NCBI GenBank assembly: GCA_964412405.1
Contig: CAYPOB010000046.1
Location: 1 to 6,226 of the forward strand
Direction of reading: 5' to 3'
Source: JAJOKI01 sp964412405
GTDB lineage: Archaea > Halobacteriota > UBA148 > JAJOKI01
Length of the DNA stretch: 6,226 nucleotides
Shown piece after piece: positions 1-4,871 of the stretch. Made by a program: the position numbers and the translations under genes. A model generated the notes under the pieces. That model was not told the DNA's origin and ran no database searches. It saw only the letters and a program-made list of their open reading frames with translations. Each line of letters begins with the position of its first letter. Position 1 is the stretch's first letter.

Positions 1-1172
1 GGGAGCCCTATCATCGAGATAGCAGCTAGCGTGAACGCGGCCGCAGTGATCGGCATTTTATCCCCTATCCTAACGAGGTCATTGATGTTTCGCAGCCCAG
101 TTTTGTAGATGATTGCCCCCGCACAGAAGAACAGGCATGCCTTTGCCAATGCGTGATTGAATATGTGCAAAATCCCTCCTGTCGTACTCATTTCTGTAGC
201 CAATCCTATGCCCAGTATCACATAGCCGATGTGAGCCACACTTGAGTATGCTAACATCCTCTTTATATCCGTCTGAGATATGGCGAACAAAGAACCTATG
301 AGTATCGCAGCTGCCGCGATCCATGTGAGCACGGAAAGCACCTCCACGATGAAATCGAGCTGAAAAACGGTGAAAGACACCCTGATAATGGAATATGCGC
401 CTACCTTTATCACCAGGGCAGAAAGAATGACGCTTATCGGCGATGGTGCGATGGAATGTGCGTCCGGCAGCCAGGTGTGCAGGGGGAAGAGCGCGGTTTT
501 GATGCCGAAGCCTACCATGAGAAAGGCCAGTGCGGCGAATACAACATAAGAGCCGTACCATGGTTGTAATCTGGTCGACAGGTCGACCATGTTCAAAGTG
601 CCAGTGAGTATATATAAATAACCCGTGCCAAGCAATATGAAAGTGGTGCCGATTGCGCCGAGTAAAAGATATTTATAACTCGCTATGTAAGACTTTTTTT
701 TCTTTGATATTGCCACGAGTGCGTATGCTGCTATCGATAATACCTCTGTGAACACGAATAGATTGAACATGTCCCCAGTGACCACTACACCAAGCATGCC
801 GCCGATCAAGAGCATCAACAGGGTGTAATATGGGGTCGTTTTTCCCTTGGGGAGTTCCTTCTCGACGTAATTTTTGGAATATATCACTGCCAATAAACTG
901 ATGAAAGTTATCGTAACGCACATGAAAGCACTGAGATAATCCACTACCAGCTCGATTCCCCAGGGGGGCTCCCATCCACCAAGATGATAGCTGATCGTAC
1001 CGTAAGTCATCACGTACTTCGCGAGCATGAGAGATATACAGAACGAGATAAATGTCGATGCTGTAGCGAGAGGATGACAGAGTCGTTTTCTCCACAACCC
1101 CAGCACAGGCATCAGGTATGCTGCCATAAGTGGTACCATGACCACCAATATCGGGAAATGCTCTATCAGCAT
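1..1172 (-). CDS. mnhD: MnhD/MbhH-type antiporter subunit (NuoN/NuoM-like proton-translocating membrane protein), 3' end outside window
   Basis: Large polytopic membrane subunit of an Mrp/Mbh-type module, of the family shared with the proton-pumping subunits of complex I. The frame is open for 390 codons from ATG 1172 and leaves the window at base 1; full-length relatives have about 490-500 residues, so roughly the last fifth is missing. Seen in the sequence: an N-terminal GGWEPPWGIEL-type segment, Glu143 in LFVFTEVLS, Lys225 in GFGIKTALFPLHTWLPDAH, Lys256 in VIKVGAY, and a helix with FNHALAK (His340, Lys344). These match the charged mid-membrane residues that carry protons or ions in MrpD and NuoN. 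A lysine-rich loop (KKKK) lies just after the Glu143 helix. The ATG overlaps the TGA of mnhC by one base, with GGAG five bases upstream. In the Mbh naming this is mbhH. Nothing looks broken. Confidence 0.95.
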   Translation of the reverse strand, partial: MLIEHFPILVVMVPLMAAYLMPVLGLWRKRLCHPLATASTFISFCISLMLAKYVMTYGTISYHLGGWEPPWGIELVVDYLSAFMCVTITFISLLAVIYSKNYVEKELPKGKTTPYYTLLMLLIGGMLGVVVTGDMFNLFVFTEVLSIAAYALVAISKKKKSYIASYKYLLLGAIGTTFILLGTGYLYILTGTLNMVDLSTRLQPWYGSYVVFAALAFLMVGFGIKTALFPLHTWLPDAHSIAPSPISVILSALVIKVGAYSIIRVSFTVFQLDFIVEVLSVLTWIAAAAILIGSLFAISQTDIKRMLAYSSVAHIGYVILGIGLATEMSTTGGILHIFNHALAKACLFFCAGAIIYKTGLRNINDLVRIGDKMPITAAAFTLAAISMIGL

Positions 1173-1534
1173 CACAACTCCATAAGCTTCTCGGCGTCCA
1201 GCGTTCCATATCTCTCATATATTTTTATCGTCAGGGCAAGCCCGATAGCGGTCAACGCAATAGATACCACTATTCCTGTTAGAACCAACACATGTGGTAA
1301 TGGATTCACAAATTCTACAACACCTGGAATGATCGTAGGGGGTACGATTATGGGGGCCACTCCGCCCTCTTTGTCAGATAACAATATAAAAAAAAGGAAG
1401 ACCGACGTTTGAGCGATGTTCAATCCCATGATCTTCTTTATCAGGTTCTCCTTCGCTATCATTACATAGAGCCCTATCAACATCAGGATAATACATATCC
1501 AATAACTAAAATTATCAAGTAGGAACTCGATCAA
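1172..1534 (-). CDS. mnhC: MnhC/MbhG-type antiporter subunit (NuoK-like)
   Basis: Small membrane subunit of the Mrp/Mbh module, 120 residues, of the NuoK-like family (oxidored_q2), with three predicted helices at about 9-27, 35-53 and 80-106. Family motifs visible are NLIKKIMGLNIAQ (30-42) and NPLPHVLVLTGIVV (77-90); the latter has Gly87 where I would expect Ala in most relatives. The start is TTG at 1534, overlapping the TGA of the MnhB gene by four bases, with a perfect AGGAGG ten bases before it. I prefer TTG because MIEFLLDNF gives the usual N-terminal length, whereas the first internal ATG (Met18) would remove most of helix 1. It partners MnhD at the membrane interface by analogy with MrpC/MrpD structures. 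Confidence 0.95.
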   Translation of the reverse strand: MIEFLLDNFSYWICIILMLIGLYVMIAKENLIKKIMGLNIAQTSVFLFFILLSDKEGGVAPIIVPPTIIPGVVEFVNPLPHVLVLTGIVVSIALTAIGLALTIKIYERYGTLDAEKLMEL

Positions 1535-1956
1535 TGTGTCGATCCCTCCTCAGCTATATGAAAGAACAACGACACCACTACTGCCATGATGTGAATTCCA
1601 ATGGCAACACTGACAAGTATAACCATCAGCAGACTGACCTCGACTGGAGGTATCGGCAGAGGAATTATCTCATAGGCGAGGAACTTCCCTCCTGCCAGTA
1701 TACCAAGAAATCCAATTCCTGCAAACATCAAAGCCCCGGAGCTATCCATTAAGGTTCTCATCTTATGTGATGCCTTTATATTTGCCTCAGATAAACCAAA
1801 TGAGAGTGCCAGCAGTATCATGCTCGCCCCCACAATTACTCCACCTTGGAAGCCGCCGCCAGGACTGATAGGACCGTGAAAGATGATATATAGTCCAAAT
1901 AGTTGTATAAATGGTATCAACAACCTCGAGATCGTCTGTACAATTATAGTGATCAT
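1531..1956 (-). CDS. mnhB: MnhB/MbhF-type antiporter subunit
   Basis: Membrane protein of 141 residues of the MnhB family (PF04039), with four predicted helices at about 8-27, 40-56, 73-90 and 105-132. The signature HGPISPGGGFQGGVI (27-41) follows the first helix and is the hallmark of the family. The start is ATG 1956, overlapping the TGA of the MbhE-type gene by four bases (ATGA), with GGGAGG eight bases upstream. The last codons (EEGSTH) contain the AGGAGG that serves mnhC. In Mrp complexes MrpB sits between the MrpA C-terminal region and MrpC/MrpD; here the neighbours on both sides are the matching pieces. Equivalent to mbhF of Thermococcales by position in the order. Confidence 0.95.
   Translation of the reverse strand: MITIIVQTISRLLIPFIQLFGLYIIFHGPISPGGGFQGGVIVGASMILLALSFGLSEANIKASHKMRTLMDSSGALMFAGIGFLGILAGGKFLAYEIIPLPIPPVEVSLLMVILVSVAIGIHIMAVVVSLFFHIAEEGSTH
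1545..1550 (-). promoter_or_regulatory. ribosome binding site deciding the TTG start of mnhC
   Basis: AGGAGG on the minus strand, ten bases before TTG 1534 and inside the codons for the EEGSTH tail of MnhB. No ATG lies at a suitable distance, so it supports the TTG start. Confidence 0.6.
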
Positions 1957-2237
1957 TCGTCATCCCTCCCAAGAAGGGATAGAACCGCCGCCGCTCCGAC
2001 AAATATCACCGTGAGCTCGCCAAGCGTATCATATGCCCTGTAGCTTATGAGAATCGCCGTCACTATGTTCTTCACACCAGTTTCCTCATACGCCATCTCA
2101 ATATATCTGGGAGCAACGTGTAGATGTGCTGGGCTCTCTGGATCACCAAACGCGGGCATGTCAATTACAGCTATGAAGAGCACAGCCCCGATCATTGCTA
2201 AGACGATAAATATCGTTGCATCTTTAACTCTAACCAC
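1953..2237 (-). CDS. mbhE: MbhE-type subunit (separate counterpart of the MrpA C-terminal end)
   Basis: Membrane protein of 94 residues: helix at about 8-25, a polar conserved stretch, then a second helix at about 73-90. The conserved block is FGDPESPAHLHV (30-41), RYIEMAYEETGVKNIVTAIL (44-63) and YRAYDTLGE (66-74), the pattern of the MbhE family and of the extreme C-terminal part of fused MrpA proteins. Here it is its own gene. The start is GTG at 2237, directly after the TGA of the DUF4040 gene with no spacer, and AGGAGG lies five bases before it inside the codons for that protein's WEEE tail. The stop overlaps mnhB by four bases. In fused MrpA and in Mbh structures this part stabilises the junction with MrpB; that role here is inferred from the family. 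Confidence 0.92.
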   Translation of the reverse strand: MVRVKDATIFIVLAMIGAVLFIAVIDMPAFGDPESPAHLHVAPRYIEMAYEETGVKNIVTAILISYRAYDTLGELTVIFVGAAAVLSLLGRDDE

Positions 2238-2483
2238 TCATTCCTCCTCCCACCTTGTCGTTTTAGATATGGTAACAATAAACAAGAGTCCTGTGATACC
2301 TGCACCAACAGCTGCCTCTGTCAACGCGACATCCGGTGCATTAAGTAGTGCAAAGACTATTGCCATAATCAGGCTGTAGGTAGAGAAAGCAATGGTTGCT
2401 GCCAATAAATCTCGTGAAATTGCAACGATGGCCGAAAGCACTACTAAGAAACACAAAAGCATAATCTCAAGCGACCATATCAT
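2238..2483 (-). CDS. mbhD: MbhD-type subunit (DUF4040; separate piece of the MrpA C-terminal region)
   Basis: Membrane protein of 81 residues with three predicted helices (about 4-22, 26-47 and 56-72). It carries SRDLLAATIAF (23-33) and APDVALTEAAVGAGITG (49-65), the signature of the DUF4040/MbhD family, which resembles NuoJ and is fused into the C-terminal half of MrpA in ordinary Mrp antiporters. Glu56 within the membrane is typical of the family. The start is ATG 2483, overlapping the mnhG stop by four bases (ATGA), with GAGGTG five bases upstream. The WEEE tail is encoded by a purine run that forms the ribosome binding site for the next gene. A separate DUF4040 gene followed by an MbhE-type gene is the Mbh arrangement. 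Confidence 0.93.
   Translation of the reverse strand: MIWSLEIMLLCFLVVLSAIVAISRDLLAATIAFSTYSLIMAIVFALLNAPDVALTEAAVGAGITGLLFIVTISKTTRWEEE
2243..2248 (-). promoter_or_regulatory. ribosome binding site deciding the GTG start of mbhE
   Basis: AGGAGG on the minus strand, five bases before GTG 2237 and inside the last codons of the DUF4040 gene. It supports a GTG start placed directly after the TGA. Confidence 0.65.
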
Positions 2484-2809
2484 CTTGGCACCTCCTCATA
2501 TACGTCAACGACGCTCTTCTCCCATAATCCTATGCCGTGCTTGTATGCAGCCCTCGCTATCGCGTGAGCCGCGGTTGGATTCGTCAAAAAGACGAAGATT
2601 ATGATGAACATAAGTTTTACGCTTGCGAATGTCGCCCCTTCATATAGCATTATTCCTGCTAATATCATACCCAGCCCAAGCGTATCACATTTAGTCGCAG
2701 CGTGCAACCTCGTATAAACGTCAGGGAATCTGAGGAACCCTATAGTTCCTATTATAAAAAATAGCGCACCTGTGAAGAGCAATAGTACTACTAATAAATC
2801 GAATATCAT
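2480..2809 (-). CDS. mnhG: MnhG/MbhC-type antiporter subunit
   Basis: Membrane protein of 109 residues of the MnhG/PhaG family, with three predicted helices (about 4-24, 43-58 and 61-76). The family signature is plain: GTIGFLRFPDVYTRLHAATKCDTLG (21-45), then FLTNPTAAHAIARAAY near residues 74-90. The C-terminal tail ending in EEVPR is hydrophilic. The start is ATG 2809, one base after the mnhF stop, with GAAGGTGA about nine bases upstream inside mnhF. It is a required small subunit of Mrp complexes next to MrpE/MrpF; in Mbh naming it is mbhC. Length and motifs are normal. Confidence 0.95.
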   Translation of the reverse strand: MIFDLLVVLLLFTGALFFIIGTIGFLRFPDVYTRLHAATKCDTLGLGMILAGIMLYEGATFASVKLMFIIIFVFLTNPTAAHAIARAAYKHGIGLWEKSVVDVYEEVPR

Positions 2810-2810
2810 A

Positions 2811-3080
2811 TCATTCGGTCACCTTCCCCATCTCTAAGTATTTCGCGGCGGCGATTATCACCACGAACAGTAGTACAGCATAAGTCAACGCAATATCGAT
2901 GAACATCATATTATCCAATATAACTGCGATTAAGACCAGGATTGCCAGCGTCTTGGTGCCTATAATCTGTGCAGCAAGTATCTTGTCCGGCAGAGTTGGA
3001 CCGACTAAAAGCCGGTAAGTACAGATAATGGCTGTAAAAGATAATATCAATGCGGTGGCTAAAAAAAAGTCACTCATCAT
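2811..3080 (-). CDS. mnhF: MnhF/MbhB-type antiporter subunit
   Basis: Membrane protein of 89 residues of the MnhF family with three predicted helices (about 5-22, 36-54 and 62-80). Motifs seen are YRLLVGPTLPDKILAAQIIGTKT (22-44), with the conserved Asp32 on the membrane edge, and DIALTYAVLLF (62-72). Two adjacent ATGs (3080 and 3077) could start it. I keep the first because GGGAG sits seven bases before it; the second would shorten the protein by one residue only. Two bases separate it from the mnhE stop. A T8 run in the coding strand encodes part of DFFLA and the frame stays intact across it. Equivalent to mbhB. Confidence 0.94.
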   Translation of the reverse strand: MMSDFFLATALILSFTAIICTYRLLVGPTLPDKILAAQIIGTKTLAILVLIAVILDNMMFIDIALTYAVLLFVVIIAAAKYLEMGKVTE

Positions 3081-3082
3081 CC

Positions 3083-3589
3083 TTATACTCCCTCTCCCTC
3101 TCCAAACACATACTCCATACGCTTCTCAAAACCCCCCTCCAAAATACTATCTCCATACTCGGTTGCCAGACAGTGGATATAGTACTCTCCATCGATTATA
3201 TCAATGGTCAATGTGCCGGGCGTCAGTGTGATCGAGTTTGCCATGACGGTGAGAGCGACATCGCTTTTCAACCTGGAAGTGAATTTTATGATTTCTGGAG
3301 ATATTGGCATCCTTGGGTCGAGAACCCTGCGAGCAACATCTATGTTAGCTATGAATATTTGATAGATTAGCCAAAAACCATATTTTATAAACCTGAGGAG
3401 GGTATTTGCCCTATCAATGATGCTGTCGCTACTTCTTATGAATAAATCATGCGAATAAAGTGCGACGAGAATAGAGCAGATTATGCCCATTGAGAGGTGC
3501 ATCACATCCAACTGGCCAGATAAAAACACCCAGAAACCAAATAAGACGATGAACGTTAGAAAGATGCTGAAAATATTTTTAGAACCCAT
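3083..3589 (-). CDS. mnhE: MnhE/MbhA-type antiporter subunit, first gene of the operon
   Basis: Protein of 168 residues of the MnhE family (PF01899): N-terminal hydrophobic hairpin (about 6-24 and 30-46), a further membrane helix around 66-84, then a soluble alpha/beta tail with NSITLTPGTLTIDI (118-131), the family signature. The frame extends three codons upstream to a GTG at 3598. I choose ATG 3589, because that GTG is part of an AGGTG ribosome binding site (3600-3596) six bases before the ATG. The C-terminal GEGEG is encoded by a GGGAGA repeat that also gives the Shine-Dalgarno of mnhF. Being first, it is preceded by the operon promoter. In Mrp and Mbh, MnhE packs with F and G at the end of the complex that carries the ion channel. 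Confidence 0.94.
   Translation of the reverse strand: MGSKNIFSIFLTFIVLFGFWVFLSGQLDVMHLSMGIICSILVALYSHDLFIRSSDSIIDRANTLLRFIKYGFWLIYQIFIANIDVARRVLDPRMPISPEIIKFTSRLKSDVALTVMANSITLTPGTLTIDIIDGEYYIHCLATEYGDSILEGGFEKRMEYVFGEGEGV
3088..3103 (-). promoter_or_regulatory. purine-repeat ribosome binding site for mnhF inside mnhE
   Basis: GGAGAGGGAGAGGGAG on the minus strand encodes the GEGEG tail of MnhE and ends seven bases before the mnhF ATG. It offers up to three overlapping Shine-Dalgarno matches. Seen directly; its use is inferred. Confidence 0.6.
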
Positions 3590-3595
3590 CTTATT

Positions 3596-3600
3596 CACCT
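3596..3600 (-). promoter_or_regulatory. ribosome binding site of mnhE
   Basis: AGGTG on the minus strand, six bases before ATG 3589. It contains the GTG that opens the longer reading frame, so it argues for the shorter start. Confidence 0.6.
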
Positions 3601-3631
3601 GCTAGCATATCTTCATAAAATTTGGTGATAA

Positions 3632-3640
3632 CTATAATAT
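3632..3640 (-). promoter_or_regulatory. TATA-like box of the mnhE-to-mnhD operon
   Basis: ATATTATAG on the minus strand. An archaeal start about 25 bases downstream would fall near 3610, leaving a leader of about 20 bases that contains the AGGTG site. A second AT-rich stretch (about 3613-3622) is too close to the start to leave room for that site. Inferred from composition and spacing only. Confidence 0.4.
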
Positions 3641-3675
3641 CAAAATGATATAGGTGCATAAAAAGATTTTGAATT

Positions 3676-3698
3676 GATTGACAATCTATTGAACAATC
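3676..3698. repeat. two adjacent palindromes, possible operator
   Basis: GATTG-A-CAATC (3676-3686) is followed by ATTG-AA-CAAT (3688-3697). Read as direct repeats, ATTGACAATC and ATTGAACAATC begin 11 bases apart, one helical turn. They lie 36 or more bases upstream of the operon TATA-like box and about 65 bases upstream of the one for the 3794 gene. An AAAGATT/AATCTTT pair (3662-3668, 3708-3714) encloses them. A regulator binding between the divergent promoters is an inference, and AT-rich sequence can form such repeats by chance. Confidence 0.4.
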
Positions 3699-3761
3699 GC
3701 AGAGGATAATCTTTGAAGGAGATGTACATATATGAGTTAATGGATTCGACGAAGGAGAACA

Positions 3762-3775
3762 TTTTAATAATTTAT
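3762..3775 (+). promoter_or_regulatory. TATA-like box of the 84-residue membrane protein gene
   Basis: TTTTAATAATTTAT is centred about 26 bases before ATG 3794, so transcription would begin at or next to the start codon. No Shine-Dalgarno precedes the ATG at normal spacing, which agrees with a leaderless message. Confidence 0.45.
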
Positions 3776-3793
3776 GGTTAGAAGTATATTACA

Positions 3794-4048
3794 ATGTGGT
3801 ATATTGACACAATAATAGGATTTATATCATTTTTAGTGGCACTCGTTGGACTTATCCTCTTCATCCTCCTGTTTCTAACGTTAGGAAGAGTCGACTGGAA
3901 TTTATTGAAAGAGAACACTTTCCGAGACATGCACTTTTTAACTAAAAATTGGACGCTTCTTTTTATATCAGGCGCATATTTCGCAGCTTATGAATTAATT
4001 CATACTTTCAATTTGTGGGAGCATATGGGGATACAAGTGTTTTTGTAA
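3794..4048 (+). CDS. small two-helix membrane protein of unknown function
   Basis: I do not recognise this 84-residue protein. It has a strongly hydrophobic first helix (about 5-31), a polar charged loop (about 32-51, with GRVDWNLLKENTFRDMHFLTK), and a second helix (about 53-70) that contains Glu67 and His70 in YELIHTF. The tail is short and ends in a hydrophobic VFL. There is no signal-peptide cleavage pattern and no cysteine. An in-frame TAG at 3779-3781 leaves ATG 3794 as the first possible start, and the TATA-like box fits a leaderless transcript. It is divergent from the antiporter operon across about 200 bases that could be shared regulatory DNA, so an accessory or co-regulated role is possible but unproven. 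Base composition resembles the surroundings. The clean start, promoter fit and membrane pattern argue for a real gene. Confidence 0.7.
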   Translation: MWYIDTIIGFISFLVALVGLILFILLFLTLGRVDWNLLKENTFRDMHFLTKNWTLLFISGAYFAAYELIHTFNLWEHMGIQVFL

Positions 4049-4112
4049 GTCCCCTAAAGCTGGTCTCCATAAGTTGTCTTGCAGTCTTGGTGTTTCGATG
4101 GTATCAAATGGT

Positions 4113-4128
4113 AAAAAAGAGTACACTC
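4113..4128 (-). terminator. possible oligo-T terminator after the metallo-hydrolase gene
   Basis: On the minus strand a small dyad GAGTGTACTC (4128-4119) is followed by six T (4118-4113), about 55 bases beyond the hydrolase stop. The dyad is too short to be a strong hairpin; archaeal termination relies mainly on the T run. I see no matching T run on the plus strand after the 84-residue gene. The rest of 4049-4181 holds only a 4-bp stem with a GAAA loop (4134-4145) and nothing else I can support. Confidence 0.3.
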
Positions 4129-4181
4129 GTTGATGCTGAAAAGCACTGATGGGGCAGGGCGAATTTGAATCATGAAAATCT

Positions 4182-4826
4182 TCATTTATTCAACATGTTA
4201 AGTTCAGCGAATTCTAATGATTTTTCAATATAAACACTGCCGTTTTTATATACTACCTCGCCATGTCCAGGATAGATGACATCGATGTCCAGCGTTGTCA
4301 ATAGTTTTATCGAATTTACCAGTGCAGTGGAGTCACCGCCAGGCAGATCAGTCCGCCCAATGCCGCCATTCGAGAAAATAGTATCGCCAGAGAACAGTTG
4401 TTTTGAGCCATGAAGACATATGCCGCCCGGCGTGTGCCCTGGCGTATGAATTACTTTAAGCATCATGTCACCGAGGTCCAGAACCTCTCCCCCATGAAGC
4501 AGCATATCGGGTTTGATGTTAGGGGGGGTTGCCCCAAATAGCGAGGAAGCCGTTGCATGAATATCGTCCAATAAATCCGCATCGCTCTGGTGAATCGCAA
4601 CGCTGGCATTTGTTTGTTCAGCCAGTTGAGCGGTGCCAGCAGTATGGTCGTAGTGGCAGTGTGTCAGAATGATGTACTCAAGAGAGTTAGGATCGATTGC
4701 CATCTTTATTGCATTAAGGACAAAATCGGGATCGTTGCCGACGTCCACCAACACCGGCCGTTCTGCTTCGACCAGATATACATTCGCCGAATATGGCGAA
4801 GCAGTAATTTTATGCACCTTGACCAT
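4182..4826 (-). CDS. metallo-beta-lactamase-fold hydrolase, glyoxalase-II-like
   Basis: Soluble protein of 214 residues with the full metal-binding set of the glyoxalase II group: THCHYDH (His56, His58, Asp60, His61), His131 in TPGHTPGG, Asp148 in SGDTIF and His188 in YPGHGE. GIGRTDLPGGDS (156-166) is typical of small GloB-like/YcbL-like hydrolases. The usual substrate is a thioester such as S-lactoylglutathione, but archaea generally lack glutathione and the true substrate cannot be read from the sequence; the long C-terminal substrate domain of classical glyoxalase II is absent. Persulfide dioxygenase is a less likely relative. The frame can extend to TTG 4835, but ATG 4826 gives the normal N-terminus (MVKVHKI) and fits the TATA-like box with a leaderless start. 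It faces the 84-residue gene tail to tail and is divergent from thiC. Confidence 0.9.
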   Translation of the reverse strand: MVKVHKITASPYSANVYLVEAERPVLVDVGNDPDFVLNAIKMAIDPNSLEYIILTHCHYDHTAGTAQLAEQTNASVAIHQSDADLLDDIHATASSLFGATPPNIKPDMLLHGGEVLDLGDMMLKVIHTPGHTPGGICLHGSKQLFSGDTIFSNGGIGRTDLPGGDSTALVNSIKLLTTLDIDVIYPGHGEVVYKNGSVYIEKSLEFAELNMLNK

Positions 4827-4844
4827 TAAAGACAATCTTCGTGA

Positions 4845-4850
4845 TTATAC
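4845..4850 (+). promoter_or_regulatory. TATA-like box of thiC
   Basis: TTATAC is centred about 25 bases before ATG 4872 and abuts the box used in the other direction. The alternative TATATTAAA (4851-4859) would place the start inside thiC. No clear Shine-Dalgarno precedes the ATG, so a leaderless message is likely. Confidence 0.4.
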
Positions 4851-4859
4851 TATATTAAA
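4851..4859 (-). promoter_or_regulatory. TATA-like box of the metallo-hydrolase gene
   Basis: TTTAATATA on the minus strand is centred about 29 bases before ATG 4826. Transcription would begin within a few bases of that ATG and downstream of the alternative TTG at 4835, which argues against the longer start. Confidence 0.45.
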
Positions 4860-4871
4860 TTAAGAGTCAAC

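Noticed and set aside
694..701. A8 run on the coding strand of mnhD, and the T8 run in mnhF at 3061-3068, as possible slippage or frameshift sites
   Set aside because: Both frames continue intact with conserved residues on either side, and the shifted frames give no sensible product.
79..1218. Minus-strand open frames at 79-561 and 673-1218
   Set aside because: They are shifted frames inside mnhD, whose own frame is continuous from 1172 to base 1 with all family motifs.
984..3370. Plus-strand open frames across the antiporter operon
   Set aside because: Each is antisense to a subunit with clear family motifs; their translations are low-complexity or unlike proteins.
3722..3781. 19-codon open frame starting MYIYEL just upstream of the 84-residue gene, with AAGGAG next to its ATG
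   Set aside because: The AAGGAG touches the ATG with no spacing, the frame overlaps the TATA-like box of the next gene, and nothing else supports translation.
4134..4145. TGCT-GAAA-AGCA hairpin as a terminator for the 84-residue gene
   Set aside because: It has four base pairs only and no T run after it.
3590..4181. tRNA, small RNA, insertion-sequence ends or CRISPR repeats in the intergenic stretches
   Set aside because: No cloverleaf, no spaced direct-repeat array and no terminal inverted repeats with target duplications could be found by eye.
4827..4871. TPP riboswitch before thiC
   Set aside because: The spacer is too short, no THI-box-like stems are visible, and the promoter spacing suggests almost no leader.
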